From assembly GCF_034355335.1 (NCBI RefSeq), contig NZ_CP136422.1, forward strand, positions 3,382,501 through 3,446,500: a stretch of DNA of 64,000 nt. The letters are read 5' to 3'. Source of the DNA: Blautia coccoides (GTDB taxonomy: Bacteria > Bacillota > Clostridia > Lachnospirales > Lachnospiraceae). A program made the translations under genes and the position numbers. This document shows, piece after piece, positions 44,738-55,030 of this stretch (position 1 is its first letter; each line of letters begins with the position of its first letter). Under the pieces are notes generated by a model that saw only the letters and a program-made list of their open reading frames with translations, did not search any database and was not told the origin of the DNA.

Positions 44738-46150
44738 TTAACGAAGGGGAAATTCCATTTGAAAGGCAGTTCCCACAGAAGGGACACTGGAAACGAAGAT
44801 GGTACCTCTGTGCAGTTCAATGATCCCTTTGGCGATGGCCAGTCCCAAACCGCTCCCCTCTGTTTTTTGTCCGGTGTCGGTTCCTCGATAGTAACGGTCA
44901 AAAAGGTGTTCCACAGTTTCCGGTTTCATACCTTTTCCATTATCAGCCACAAGAACCTTTAGTACCGTGTCAGATTCTGACACACTAAGGGTAACTTCCG
45001 AATTTTTTTCCCCGTGCACAATGGCATTGATGATCAGATTACGAAAGGCTCTCGTAAAAAGCCTTTGGTCAAACTGAAAGGAAATGGTGTCCGCTGAGCT
45101 TTCAAAATGGACTGTTCTGTTTTCATATTCCGGCGTGTTCAAAATGTCGATCACCAGTTCTTTCAGGAAACGGACTATATTCTGCTCCTCAAGGTTTACA
45201 GGAAGCATTTTGTTATCCAGTTGATAGGTCAGCTTCAGATCATCTATCAACGTTTCCATGTAAGCCGCATTTTTCAGTATGATCTGCCCATAACGCCTGT
45301 ATTGTTCTTCACTTTTTTCGTCAGCTTCATAGAGAATCTCAGCATACCCTTTGACAGGGGAAAGAGGCGTCTTCAGATCATGGGTGATATTGGCGATCCA
45401 TTCCTCCCGCATTTTTTCTGTCTGCTGCCGCAGTTGATCTCCGGCCCGGATCTCCGCATCCAGTCCGTTCAGACTCTCATACAGATCCTGGAATACGCCG
45501 TGTTCTTGAACAGGGAGATAATTGCGGGCAGCGATTTCCCCAACAGCACTTATCAGCCGTTTTATTGCCTTTGTGGTAAAAAGGCCATAGAGCACCCCTG
45601 AAACAAGTACAAGTAAGAGTAGCACTGAAAGGATATGTAAAATGATCGTTTTGCCGCTTGCAAACCGTTTCCCGTTCACATACATTGTGACTTTTGGCAC
45701 ATCCACAGGAAAAAACAGGATATAGGCATACTCATTCCCGGAATTAGATACCGTTCCCGCAAAGGCAGCAGCTTCTCCCGCCTCCAGCTTCCCTGTCTCA
45801 GCGATCCGCAGTAATTCTGCGCCGGAATATACAGCTTTGGCTTGCTCCGGCTCCTGATAGCTGAACACCTCACGGCCGGAAGGGTCCAAAAGCTGAATCC
45901 CTATCCGATTCTCTTGCAAAGACTCCATTCCCGTCTGTTTGATCTGTGGCGTACTGTCTGCAAAAATGATCTCTTCTCTGAAGCTCTCTGTAAAATCCTT
46001 CGGCCAGTCACTTCTAACAAGCCTGCCATCCGGCATTTGAACAGTAATGGTCAAAAAGAACAGACAGCCTGCCAACAGAACAGCGCCCAGCAGAGATATA
46101 AAAAAAATCAGGTATATATGGAATATGGTGCGATAGCCTGAACGCTTCAT
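44738..46150 (-). CDS. Sensor histidine kinase (HisKA type)
   Basis: Protein of 470 aa with two membrane helices (about 10-32 and 167-190) around an extracytoplasmic sensor, a HAMP-like stretch, the phospho-acceptor helix WIANITHDLKTPLSPVKGY, N-box RNLIINAIVHG, and ATP motifs DNGKGM and GSGLGLAI. It overlaps nothing but directly follows its response regulator (the two abut at 46150/46151). Probably regulates the MacB-type ABC genes downstream. Confidence 0.95.
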   Translation of the reverse strand: MKRSGYRTIFHIYLIFFISLLGAVLLAGCLFFLTITVQMPDGRLVRSDWPKDFTESFREEIIFADSTPQIKQTGMESLQENRIGIQLLDPSGREVFSYQEPEQAKAVYSGAELLRIAETGKLEAGEAAAFAGTVSNSGNEYAYILFFPVDVPKVTMYVNGKRFASGKTIILHILSVLLLLVLVSGVLYGLFTTKAIKRLISAVGEIAARNYLPVQEHGVFQDLYESLNGLDAEIRAGDQLRQQTEKMREEWIANITHDLKTPLSPVKGYAEILYEADEKSEEQYRRYGQIILKNAAYMETLIDDLKLTYQLDNKMLPVNLEEQNIVRFLKELVIDILNTPEYENRTVHFESSADTISFQFDQRLFTRAFRNLIINAIVHGEKNSEVTLSVSESDTVLKVLVADNGKGMKPETVEHLFDRYYRGTDTGQKTEGSGLGLAIAKGIIELHRGTIFVSSVPSVGTAFQMEFPLR

Positions 46151-46861
46151 TTAGTCAATCCTCTTTTTGAGCTTATAGCCCAGCCCTTTCACTGTGATGA
46201 GCTGCTGCGGATGAGAGGGGGTATTTTCAATCTTTTCCCGCAAATGCCGGATGTGCACCATAATGGTATTATCGCATATACTGCTGTATTCTCCCCACAC
46301 CTGCTCATAGAGACGCTCTTTGCTGATGATCTTATCCGCATTCTCCATCAGATAGACGAGCAGAAGATATTCACGGCCGGTCAATCCGATCTCCTGCCCC
46401 TCTTTATAAACCCGGCAGCTCTCTTTATCAACAAAAAGTGGCCCCACAGTCAATCCTTCTGTTTCATCTGATGGAATAGCCATCGTGTATTGCTGGCGGC
46501 GAAGCTGGGCCTTTATGCGGTATACTACTTCACGGGGACTGAACGGCTTAGTTATATAATCGTCACCGCCGCAGGCAAGGCCCAGTATTTTATCAACATC
46601 GTCATTCTTTGAGGACAGGAACAGGATGGAGCAATAAGAGAACTCACGAATCTGTCTGCAGACTTCCAGTCCGTCAATATCGGGAAGCATAATATCCAGC
46701 ACGATCACATTGGGCTGAAAGTCCCGGCAGATCTGCAGTGCCTCCCCGCCGGTACAGGCTTTTTGGATTGAGTGAAATCCTTCTTTTTGCAGCACCTCTT
46801 CCATCAGCTCAACAATATCCTTTTCATCGTCAACCAGCAGAATTTTGTTCTCCGCATTCAT
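46151..46861 (-). CDS. OmpR/PhoB-type response regulator
   Basis: Protein of 236 aa: receiver domain (acidic LLVDDEKD, phospho-acceptor VIVLDIMLP, Lys in YITKPFSP) and winged-helix DNA-binding domain (GREYLLLVYLMENADKIISKERLYEQVWG, HIRHLREKIE). Pairs with the kinase immediately downstream. Confidence 0.96.
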   Translation of the reverse strand: MNAENKILLVDDEKDIVELMEEVLQKEGFHSIQKACTGGEALQICRDFQPNVIVLDIMLPDIDGLEVCRQIREFSYCSILFLSSKNDDVDKILGLACGGDDYITKPFSPREVVYRIKAQLRRQQYTMAIPSDETEGLTVGPLFVDKESCRVYKEGQEIGLTGREYLLLVYLMENADKIISKERLYEQVWGEYSSICDNTIMVHIRHLREKIENTPSHPQQLITVKGLGYKLKKRID

Positions 46862-46997
46862 GATCTGCTCCTTTCTCTTTTCCCTTTTCCAATCTGCAGT
46901 TAATCCGTCTTATACTGCTGTACTGCCGGATGCCCCTTCAGTATATATGCTTTCCATATCAGTTTCTCACTACTATACCTGCAGGTGTTTTAGGTTC

Positions 46998-48842
46998 CTA
47001 CTGAACAGGATACCCTTCCCCCTCGTACATAAAATATTCTTTATTTTTTTTCAAATATTCATCAATCTCTGTTCTGGCCAGATCCGGCATGTCTGTGATA
47101 ATACCGGATGCCCCTCTCTGAAGATAATTTGCCATATCATCAAAATTGTTGGATGTCCAGATATACACAGGAATCAGGCTGTCTCGCGCACGTTCCATGA
47201 AGCGCCTGCTGGCAACCCCTTCTTCCACCGCGAGGAAATCAATCTTATAATTCCAGACAGCCTCCTCAAACTTTCCGGTACTGCCGTAAATACAGTAACC
47301 CACCCACCAATCCGGGCGCTGCTCCTTTAGCAGAGAAACGCTTTCGTAATCAATGGACATGAATATACACTGCTCTTGGGCACTGTATTTTTCCACGATC
47401 TCAATCACTTTGCTGATGAGTTCTTTTTTATTGTCCGCTGATGGTTTAAACTCCACCAGCAGTCCAATCTTATTCTCCATGTGTTGAACTGCCTGGATCA
47501 TGTCCTCAAATGTTGGTATTTTTCCCTGCTTTCCATTGGAGGTAATCGTCAGCTCCTCGAGCTGTGCGGCCGTCATGTTCTCCACCTTATCAGAAATACC
47601 GGCAAGTCTTCGCAGACTATCGTCATGGATCACCATGGGAATTCCGTCTTTTGAAAGCTTTACATCTATTTCCGCATAGTCAGCCCCAAAACTGTCGGCT
47701 CTCTCCACTGCTGCAATGGTGTTCTCCGGCTCATAGAGGCATCCCCTGTGCCCGATGGCCCATGGCTGATGAACCAGTGGTGTTTCACTAAAATATCCGT
47801 CTGCTGCCACTGCGATCAGCAAAATGACAAGCCCTGCCCAGAGTTTTTTATGCTTTCTGGAAATCCAGAACCTTTTCCCTCTCCTGGCGAGAACTCTTCC
47901 CCCGCCCGCAACCATCTCGGTGGTTCGCTTTAAAGCCTTGATATTTTTTATCTCCGAAGGAACGGGCAGTTCCTGGTATTTGTCCAGGATTTGAAACATC
48001 AGCAGATAGACAAGTGCCATTGCCACACACTCAAGCAGAGTGAGTACTATCCAATACAGAAATCCCACACGAAATGACTGGGAACGGACAAAGTATTTCA
48101 GCACCGAAATATTAAAATCCTGACTCTGGATCAGTTTTGCCTGAAAAAGGTACACAAAACTGCCCTCTGCCGCAATCCACAGAAGAAAAGCCCCCCAAAT
48201 TTTCATTTTATCCTTCCGGTGGATCTGACGGAACCAGTAAAAATTTTGTTTTACTGCCCTAGTGAAATTCATGTTTTTAAAAAACATAGCGATGGGCACC
48301 AGCGCCAAAGCCAGAAAGAGGACTGTGTATCCGGTCCGAACAGCCAGAACGCCCAGTGTCCCCAGATTGGTCTTCTGCAGTTCGCCCAGCACAAATCTGG
48401 GAATCTCAACACGGGAAACAAGGGAATTTAAGTATCCCGCATGTACCAAAGGAAGAAACAGTACAAAATAGACTGCCGCCAAAAGGACGGAAATATGCTT
48501 CATACCTTTCAGTCCCTCTGCCGAGCTGCATAAAATCTCCTCCAGGCGGGGCCATTCTCCCTTTTGGCACCGGTATACTGCGTGGAGAAGACAGCTAATC
48601 TCATAGCAGCACCACAGCGCGGCTGCCAGAAAAAGCACCACCGTAAGTATCAGCCTGACAGGTGACAGTACACTGAGAAACATGACTTCGTTAAATGCAG
48701 GCGTATCCCCCAGAACCCAGGTAGTAAAAACCCAGTTTAGAAACGGCCTCAATATCAAAACAGAGACAAGTTTAAAAAACAATTCCACTTTCAAGATTGC
48801 AAGGCAGCTTCGCCCCAGAACTAATGCTTTTCTTCTGTCCAT
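46998..48842 (-). CDS. Membrane-bound glycerophosphodiester phosphodiesterase
   Basis: Protein of 614 aa: N-terminal membrane domain with about eight helices (residues 20-355, the GDPD membrane extension family) and a C-terminal GDPD TIM barrel. Active-site residues appear as AIGHRGCLYEPENT, DYAEIDVKLSKDGIPMVIHDD and LLVEFKPS. It hydrolyses glycerophosphodiesters, possibly from lipoteichoic acid or lipid turnover. Confidence 0.95.
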   Translation of the reverse strand: MDRRKALVLGRSCLAILKVELFFKLVSVLILRPFLNWVFTTWVLGDTPAFNEVMFLSVLSPVRLILTVVLFLAAALWCCYEISCLLHAVYRCQKGEWPRLEEILCSSAEGLKGMKHISVLLAAVYFVLFLPLVHAGYLNSLVSRVEIPRFVLGELQKTNLGTLGVLAVRTGYTVLFLALALVPIAMFFKNMNFTRAVKQNFYWFRQIHRKDKMKIWGAFLLWIAAEGSFVYLFQAKLIQSQDFNISVLKYFVRSQSFRVGFLYWIVLTLLECVAMALVYLLMFQILDKYQELPVPSEIKNIKALKRTTEMVAGGGRVLARRGKRFWISRKHKKLWAGLVILLIAVAADGYFSETPLVHQPWAIGHRGCLYEPENTIAAVERADSFGADYAEIDVKLSKDGIPMVIHDDSLRRLAGISDKVENMTAAQLEELTITSNGKQGKIPTFEDMIQAVQHMENKIGLLVEFKPSADNKKELISKVIEIVEKYSAQEQCIFMSIDYESVSLLKEQRPDWWVGYCIYGSTGKFEEAVWNYKIDFLAVEEGVASRRFMERARDSLIPVYIWTSNNFDDMANYLQRGASGIITDMPDLARTEIDEYLKKNKEYFMYEGEGYPVQ

Positions 48843-49010
48843 TTTAGTAAATCCTTTCCTGATCTGTCTTATGCAGGTAATTTGTATGTCTCATTATAAT
48901 ATTTGCCTATCTATGAGTCAATTATATATATTTCTATATTTTTCTAAAGATTTCATAAAGATAACAAAAAAGAACGTGACAGATCAGGTCAGTATACTTT
49001 GGGAATCTTC

Positions 49011-49742
49011 TTATTTTTCGTTATATTTCAGCCTTTTCAATATAAAGGCGGAAAGACAGCCACAGAACAGCAGGACCATCATACTTTCCAGCCTATTTCC
49101 GGCAGTCGTTTCATAGTATCCGGAAACCCCCAGCACTGCTGAAATAGGATAAAATGTTCTCAGCGCATTTGACATACTCATAAACATGCCGGCAAAAGAG
49201 TACATTTCCGCTAATACCAACGCCAGCCAATAGTTCTTTTTCTTATACGAAACCAGCGCAATGATGGGGGAAATGGCTAAAAAAACGCACACTCCCTCTA
49301 AAAAATATGATTTTAGAAAACCTAATACCATTTCCACCGTCAGCTCATGAACATGCAGGACTGCTTCTGTTAAAAATGTCAAAGCAAAAAGCAGCAGGTA
49401 AATAAGTATGCTGAAAACAAAAGTAACGATCATTTTTGCAACCGCTAATTTTGTTTCACTGACAGGAATAAGCCTGAGCAGATTTACGGTATCTTCCTGT
49501 TCCTCCCTGCATATCATATAACTTCCCAAAAGAGCAATGACTGCTGGAAGGACAAACAAGGTTGCCCATGGCTGAGCCATGATCATATACCAGCCTGGGT
49601 TATCCATGCCCTGAAAACCACTGTCAATACTTTTTCCGCCTATAAAAAGTATGACGGCTATCATGACCACCGCAAATACGGTGAGGAAAACAATGTTGGA
49701 GCGGCGAAGCTTTTTACATTCCGCCCATATTAGTATTTTCAT
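49011..49742 (-). CDS. ABC transporter permease, lantibiotic-immunity type (LanG/MutG-like)
   Basis: Membrane protein of 243 aa with six hydrophobic segments; MKILIWAECKKLRRSNIVF is the typical N-terminus. Resembles one of the two permeases of self-protection exporters for lantibiotics. Its partner permease upstream is truncated and no ATPase gene lies nearby, so it is probably no longer functional unless an ATPase is supplied in trans. Confidence 0.82.
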   Translation of the reverse strand: MKILIWAECKKLRRSNIVFLTVFAVVMIAVILFIGGKSIDSGFQGMDNPGWYMIMAQPWATLFVLPAVIALLGSYMICREEQEDTVNLLRLIPVSETKLAVAKMIVTFVFSILIYLLLFALTFLTEAVLHVHELTVEMVLGFLKSYFLEGVCVFLAISPIIALVSYKKKNYWLALVLAEMYSFAGMFMSMSNALRTFYPISAVLGVSGYYETTAGNRLESMMVLLFCGCLSAFILKRLKYNEK

Positions 49743-49751
49743 CCTTCTGCC

Positions 49752-50330
49752 TCACTTTCTTCTTAATGTAATCTTTGCAAGTATTACCGCAGCAACATCC
49801 CAAACACAAAAACAAAGAAGTGCCAAGGGAACGTGAGCCGCCTGCATCAATGCAAGCCCCGGTATTTCCCCATCCCTTGCTATGATCACAGCTATACCGG
49901 ATAAGGGATGTAGATACATATTGACTGACATGATAAAAAAGCCAAAAAATATATAGACCAATAAAGTACAAACAGGCAAGATATATCCCTTTTGCGATGC
50001 AGCAGCCGCCAAGATCGGCAGGATCGCAAGCGCCGCCAAAAGAGCTGTCTCTAAGCATCTTTCCAGTAAGAAAGAAACGCTTTCCCAGTCAAATATCACA
50101 TATCCGGAAAGTACGCTGAACAAAACAGATGCGACAGCCGTGATCAGCATAAAGCAAATGGCGTAAACCAAAACAATAACGAATTTGCTGAAAAAGTATC
50201 CCATTTTACTGACAGGCACAATCCAGAGTTGTTTCATCATATCATATCTGTTTTCGTCGTGCATCAGTATGGTGCAAAGTATTCCCAAAATGAAGGGCAG
50301 TATAATAAAGGATGTCCCCCTCTTTTGCAA
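49752..50330 (-). pseudogene. ABC permease (LanE/MutE-like), N-terminally truncated
   Basis: The frame encodes 192 aa with the second to sixth helices of the family (IILPFILGILCTILMHDENRYDMMKQLWIVPVS onward), but the N-terminal cytosolic segment and first helix, about 50 residues, are missing. The first codon is a TTG with no ribosome site. About 110 bp upstream there is an AAAGGAGG site followed by a TTG and a short frame that stops, consistent with a deletion that removed the ATPase and the permease start. Confidence 0.7.
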
Positions 50331-50498
50331 CAGGAAACAGGAATTTAACGGCTAAACACTGATCTCCAGATGCTGCTCACTCCGTACTCAGCAGCACGTT
50401 ACGGCAGGTAAAAATACCATTTAACAAAAATTTTCTCCTCCTTTCATATGGACTTGATGTACATCTGATATACTGCGTAAAAAAGAAAGGAAGAAAAA

Positions 50499-50963
50499 AT
50501 GCTGGAAATACTTCGGAAAACCCTTTACTTTACCTTATTTCAGTTTTTTATCTGGCTTCTTATAGCAGTGATCCGGGAGCCATCCATCTATAGCCCTGTC
50601 ATTACAATCAAGCACTATATTGTTCTGACACTTTTATTTGATGGTATCTTTGCGTTCGGACTGCTGCAGGAGAAGAAAAGAGCACATCTTACAATGACTT
50701 TGCGGAAATTAAAGATGTTCCGTGTTTTTATCCTTTTTTATGCGGCAATAACGGCCGTGCTCTTCTATCTGCAAAAGGATGCCGTACTGTCATTATTATT
50801 CTTATTGATCGGATACTTTCTGATGCCGGCCTATACGAACAGTAATTTATGGTGCTGTCCAAAGTGCGGAAAGCGTTATGGGATGCGCATCTGGTTTTCA
50901 AACTACTGTCCCCATTGTAAAAAGAGACTTGACAGTGCACCTGACAGCGAACAGCAAAAGTAA
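50499..50963 (+). CDS. Membrane protein with C-terminal zinc ribbon
   Basis: Protein of 154 aa: four hydrophobic segments (residues 10-26, 40-54, 75-92, 97-113) and a cytosolic zinc ribbon (CCPKCGKRYGMRIW, YCPHCKKR). AAAGGAAG precedes the ATG. No known family recognised. It is divergent from the decayed ABC genes. Confidence 0.78.
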   Translation: MLEILRKTLYFTLFQFFIWLLIAVIREPSIYSPVITIKHYIVLTLLFDGIFAFGLLQEKKRAHLTMTLRKLKMFRVFILFYAAITAVLFYLQKDAVLSLLFLLIGYFLMPAYTNSNLWCCPKCGKRYGMRIWFSNYCPHCKKRLDSAPDSEQQK

Positions 50964-51070
50964 AATATGCGATACTATGGTTTTTTCCGTAGAAAAGGTT
51001 TATATTAAATATTAAGAAACCCACCTGTAAACCTGTTCCCGGTCGTGCTGAAAAGAAAGAAGAGGATCCT

Positions 51071-51136
51071 ATGAAAAAATATTGGCTGAAGTCCATAGGC
51101 GCAGGCAGTCTATCCGAAAAAAGGAGGAAACTATGA
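51071..51136 (+). CDS. Short leader ORF coupled to msrAB
   Basis: ATG 51071 after AGAGGATCCT opens 21 codons ([20 protein letters not shown] and one more residue); its TGA overlaps the msrAB start (ATGA). The first half resembles the start of a signal peptide. It may be a translational coupler, or the relic of a secreted form of the protein. Confidence 0.35.
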   Translation: MKKYWLKSIGAGSLSEKRRKL

Positions 51137-52134
51137 GGAACAAGGAAAACGCACATACGATTTATCTGGCCGGAGGTTGTTTCTGGGGATTGGAAGCTTA
51201 CATGAAGAAGCTTCCCGGAGTATATGACACGGATGTGGGCTATGCAAACGGAAATACAGAAAATCCCACCTACGAGCAGGTATGTAATGAAAACACCGGA
51301 CATGCGGAGACTGTTAAGGTTGTGTATGACACTTCTCAAATCACGACCAAACAGATATTAGACGGGTTCTTTAAGGTGGTTGACCCCACAAGCTTCAACA
51401 GACAGGGAAGTGACAGCGGCAGCCAGTACCGCTCCGGAATTTACTATGTCGATGAAAAGGATAAGACGGCTGCGGAAACAGCAGTTCAGGAACAGAAAGA
51501 AAAATTTAAAGAAGAGATTGTAACGGAAGTTCTGCCTTTGGATCATTTCTATCTGGCCGAAGATTATCATCAGGACTACCTGGATAAAAATTCCGATGGC
51601 TACTGCCACATCAATCTAAAAGAAGCCGATGATTTTATTGAGGAGGAAGGACTTGGCACGAACACACTCTCTGATCAGATCAAGCCGGAGAATTACCTGA
51701 TGCCGGATGAGAAAGAATTAGAGGAAAGGCTCACTGATATCCAGTACCAGGTGACACAGAACAGTGATACAGAACGCCCTTACAGCAATGAATACGCAGA
51801 TAATTTTGAAAAAGGGATCTATGTGGATGTAGTCACAGGAGAACCGCTGTTCAGCTCAGAAGATAAATTTGATTCCGGATGTGGGTGGCCAAGCTTTTCA
51901 AAGACGATCATACCAGAGGTTGTGACTGAAAAAACAGACTCCACTTTTAATATGAAACGCACAGAAGTAAGAAGCCGGGCAGGTGATTCGCATCTCGGCC
52001 ACGTCTTTCCCGACGGGCCGGCTGAACTTGGAGGACTGCGCTACTGCATCAACAGCGCCTCCGTACGTTTCATTCCCGATGATCTTCTTGATACAGAAGG
52101 TTACGGATTCTTAAAACAAATATTTGATCAATAA
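51133..52134 (+). CDS. msrAB: Peptide methionine sulfoxide reductase MsrA/MsrB fusion
   Basis: Bifunctional enzyme of 333 aa that repairs both isomers of oxidised methionine. The MsrA domain covers residues 9-160 (nucleophile in GGCFWG, then GHAETV, YHQDYL); the MsrB domain covers 190-325 ([21 protein letters not shown], nucleophile in [11 protein letters not shown]). The CxxC zinc ligands of some MsrB proteins are absent. ATG 51133 has AAAGGAGG upstream. Cytosolic form. Confidence 0.96.
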   Translation: MRNKENAHTIYLAGGCFWGLEAYMKKLPGVYDTDVGYANGNTENPTYEQVCNENTGHAETVKVVYDTSQITTKQILDGFFKVVDPTSFNRQGSDSGSQYRSGIYYVDEKDKTAAETAVQEQKEKFKEEIVTEVLPLDHFYLAEDYHQDYLDKNSDGYCHINLKEADDFIEEEGLGTNTLSDQIKPENYLMPDEKELEERLTDIQYQVTQNSDTERPYSNEYADNFEKGIYVDVVTGEPLFSSEDKFDSGCGWPSFSKTIIPEVVTEKTDSTFNMKRTEVRSRAGDSHLGHVFPDGPAELGGLRYCINSASVRFIPDDLLDTEGYGFLKQIFDQ

Positions 52135-52137
52135 AAT

Positions 52138-52180
52138 AACTGCCGGAACCTACAGGCTTGTCCTCCTGGTTCCGGCAGTT
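52138..52180. terminator. Bidirectional terminator between msrAB and the flavodoxin gene
   Basis: AACTGCCGGAACC and GGTTCCGGCAGTT form a perfect 13-bp stem with a 17-nt loop, directly between the converging genes. Confidence 0.85.
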
Positions 52181-52189
52181 CTGTCCTCA

Positions 52190-52756
52190 CTAATATTTCA
52201 TATCAAACCCATCCACAAGCCGCCTGCTGTATAATCTTCCTGCCTCCCGCAGTGCAGGCAGCATATAGTCTTTGTTAAAACGAATCACCGGAACACGGTC
52301 ATAAGCCCGCATACCCATATGCTTCAGCGCTTCCTCCATATTATGAAGACATTCCACAGCCCCCAGCCCGGTTCCTCCTGCACAAGCGATCAGAAAGCAT
52401 CTTTTCTGGTTCAAATAACCATTATGCCCTGTCTCGCATCTTCTAAGCCGGTCGGTAAATGCTTTCATGGCCTCTGTGGTATCATGCCAGTAGACAGCAG
52501 TGATCCATACAATTCCCTCTGCATCTGCCAGCTTCCCATAAGTCTTCTCAAAATCATCTTCAATAACACACACCCCTTTGGAACGACAGGCACCCCAGCC
52601 GTTTCCACACGCACGGCAGTGTTCCAGATTCAGATGATTCAGATAAATCTCTTCCACATCAGCACCGTTTTCCCGTATTCCTTCAGCTATAGCCCCCTTA
52701 GCTGACGCCGTCAATCCATCTTCATTGGCACTTGACCATACGATCGCTATCGACAT
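52190..52756 (-). CDS. Flavodoxin-like NAD(P)H-dependent oxidoreductase
   Basis: Protein of 188 aa with a flavodoxin fold: phosphate loop SSANEDGLTASAKGAI, the Cys pair HCRACGNGWGACRSKGVC typical of iron-sulfur flavoprotein-like reductases, and the FMN loop TAVYWHDTTEAMKAFTDR. Reduces quinones, azo dyes or similar small molecules. Confidence 0.9.
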   Translation of the reverse strand: MSIAIVWSSANEDGLTASAKGAIAEGIRENGADVEEIYLNHLNLEHCRACGNGWGACRSKGVCVIEDDFEKTYGKLADAEGIVWITAVYWHDTTEAMKAFTDRLRRCETGHNGYLNQKRCFLIACAGGTGLGAVECLHNMEEALKHMGMRAYDRVPVIRFNKDYMLPALREAGRLYSRRLVDGFDMKY

Positions 52757-52777
52757 ACCTTTTCCTCCCTTCCCTTT

Positions 52778-53317
52778 TTAGAGAGCAGTTCCCTTCTTTG
52801 GCACAAAGAATTTTTCCATGGAAACGCCCTCATGTTCCAGTAATGCTATTTTTTTCTCAATACCGCCGGCATATCCTGTCAGACTGCCGTTTGATCCCAC
52901 TACACGATGGCAGGGGATGATTATGGAGATGGGATTGTGCCCTACAGCTCCCCCCACAGCCTGCGCTGACATTCTCTCAATGCCTTGTTCCCGGGCTATT
53001 CTACGGGATAACTCTCCGTAGGTAGTGACCTGACCATATGGAATCTCCATCAGTAGTTTCCATACCTTCTTTTGAAATTCACTGCCCGAAGGAGCCAGCT
53101 TCAATTCTCTGATTTTTGGCCTTTCCCCGGCGAAATAACGGTCCAGCCATTTTTTTGCCTGTATCAGAACCGGCAAATCCTGACATTTTTCCATTTCCTC
53201 TTTCACTGAGCCAAGATAATATTTTTGATTCTCGATCCAAAGTCCGGCCAAAGCGTCCTCTTTCGCCCCTATCATGATCCGCCCAACCGGCGAAATGTAC
53301 TCCAAGGTGTATATCAT
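52778..53317 (-). CDS. ogt: Methylated-DNA--protein-cysteine methyltransferase
   Basis: DNA-repair protein of 179 aa that removes O6-alkyl groups from guanine in a suicide reaction. The acceptor Cys lies in IIPCHRVVGSNGSLTGYAGG; the recognition helix with VTTYGELS and AVGGAVGHNP precedes it. Start 53317 is chosen for the GGAGG site; an ATG five codons upstream lacks one. Confidence 0.96.
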   Translation of the reverse strand: MIYTLEYISPVGRIMIGAKEDALAGLWIENQKYYLGSVKEEMEKCQDLPVLIQAKKWLDRYFAGERPKIRELKLAPSGSEFQKKVWKLLMEIPYGQVTTYGELSRRIAREQGIERMSAQAVGGAVGHNPISIIIPCHRVVGSNGSLTGYAGGIEKKIALLEHEGVSMEKFFVPKKGTAL

Positions 53318-53434
53318 ACACGCTTCCTCCAATCTTTCGTATTCTCCTCACATGATTCCTGCCCTATCCTGCAGTCTCCCGGCACATGACCTGTTATACC
53401 GGAACCCCTTTATAGATGGGTAAATCCAGCCATT

Positions 53435-54193
53435 CTATTCCGGCTTTTTGACGGTTATCAGCACATAGGTATCATTGAAAATGATCTTGTTCCCGGCTTC
53501 CTTAACAGCACAATAAAGGCCGTTAAAAAACTCAGTCTTATGTGGATTGGGAATAACAATGTGATCACAATGGGTTCCGCAAAGACCGACATATTCTTCG
53601 GCAGTAAGTTCCCTCTTTCCATAATATTCACGTCTTTTCCAGTCCACATATCCGTATTTTATTGCATTTTCATATTGAAACCCGCCCTGCTCATATTTGA
53701 TATCCGGTTTGAAATGTTCGTCATACACTTTCTGAATTCTGTTATACAGGGCTTCATTGGGAGCTTTATAATCTCCCTCAGTAAACATCATGGCTAAGAT
53801 TCCTCCCGGGTTCAGCAGCTTTAGCGTTTTAGAGAACGCGGTTTCTTCAGGAATCCATTGGATCGCCGCAGCGGAATAGATCATATCGAATTTTTGTTCT
53901 GCAAAATCATAGGTGACAAAGTCATCATTGATAATTTCAAAATTGGAATAATGACCGTATTTCTGCTTCATCATTTGAGTTAAATGCTCACCGAGTTCAA
54001 TCGCGTGGTAATCGCATCCTGTCTGTAGTATAGGGGAAGTGGCCTGTCCCGTACCTGGCCCTATTTCCAAAACCGACTTATTTGGACCTATATGAGCATA
54101 TTCAATCAATTCGGAAAACAGCTCTGTGCTGTAACGAGGCCTGTACTGGTCAAACTGTTCCGGTATGGTATCAAATATCTTTCTGAATTCCAT
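53435..54193 (-). CDS. Class I SAM-dependent methyltransferase
   Basis: Protein of 252 aa. SAM-binding motif I is VLEIGPGTGQATSPIL (about residues 36-51), acidic motif II follows in YHAIELGEHL, and motif IV region is DMIYSAAAIQWI. Methylates an unknown small molecule. ATG 54193 is preferred for the GAGGTG site. Confidence 0.9.
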   Translation of the reverse strand: MEFRKIFDTIPEQFDQYRPRYSTELFSELIEYAHIGPNKSVLEIGPGTGQATSPILQTGCDYHAIELGEHLTQMMKQKYGHYSNFEIINDDFVTYDFAEQKFDMIYSAAAIQWIPEETAFSKTLKLLNPGGILAMMFTEGDYKAPNEALYNRIQKVYDEHFKPDIKYEQGGFQYENAIKYGYVDWKRREYYGKRELTAEEYVGLCGTHCDHIVIPNPHKTEFFNGLYCAVKEAGNKIIFNDTYVLITVKKPE

Positions 54194-54321
54194 TTTGAGC
54201 ACCTCTATTCTATGTCAAGTTTTAAATCTTTAAAAACAACAGAATCCTCTTTAATTTCAACTTACAGTTCATTAAATTCTGTCTTCTGACCGGTTGTGAA
54301 TAAATAAGTGCCGCGGCAGAT

Positions 54322-54888
54322 TTACATAGGTTTTAATTTTTTTTCCAACCGCTCAGTCATCCATGCCAAACGCTTTGTACGCCCGGCGTCAGTCTTTGCA
54401 TCCAAATATGCCCTGGTGTAGGTTCTTTTGACAGACGGAGACATCTTAAGGAAATTCGCATACGCCAGTTCATTATCTTTCAGCAAATCCGCCACGTATT
54501 CTATCTGCTCTTCTGTCACAACCGTTTTTCCCCCTGAACTGTCCCACTGCCCGTTTTTCTTCGCCTCCTCAATCTTCTCTCTGCCGAGATCTGTCATCAG
54601 ACCGCATTTTTCCAGGCGCTCTGCCAATGCCTTATTTTTCTCTGACCACTTGCTGTTACTTCTGCGCGCGGAAAAATATTTCATATAGGATTTATCGTCT
54701 ATGCGTTTCATCAGACCATCGATCCAGCCAAAGCAGAGGGCCTCTTCCAGCGCTTCTCCAGCTTTTACAGTCACTAATTCTTTTGTCTTTCCAAATAACA
54801 GCCAGACCCCATCGCTGGTCACAGAATTGTTTTTCAGCCAGTCTCTGAACGCATCACGTGTCTCAAAGTGCAAAGGTTCTCCCACCAT
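54322..54888 (-). CDS. YdeI/OmpD-associated family protein
   Basis: Protein of 188 aa starting MVGEPLHFETRDAFRDWL, with the family core SDGVWLLFGKTKE, ALCFGWIDGLMKRIDDKSYMKYFSARR and a C-terminal helix SPSVKRTYTRAYLDAKT. Cytosolic; some members are linked to peptide resistance, but the biochemical role is unclear. Start 54888 is supported by AGGAGG. Confidence 0.9.
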   Translation of the reverse strand: MVGEPLHFETRDAFRDWLKNNSVTSDGVWLLFGKTKELVTVKAGEALEEALCFGWIDGLMKRIDDKSYMKYFSARRSNSKWSEKNKALAERLEKCGLMTDLGREKIEEAKKNGQWDSSGGKTVVTEEQIEYVADLLKDNELAYANFLKMSPSVKRTYTRAYLDAKTDAGRTKRLAWMTERLEKKLKPM

Positions 54889-55030
54889 ACTGCCTCCTGT
54901 TTTGTAGTATTGTAACATCCTGCCGTCAGACGGCATTCCGTTTTTCCTGTATACGCTGCATTTCTGATATCTTTTATTGTATCACAGTCAACGGGCAAAA
55001 TCTATTAACACTTGGTGATGCAGGACCACA

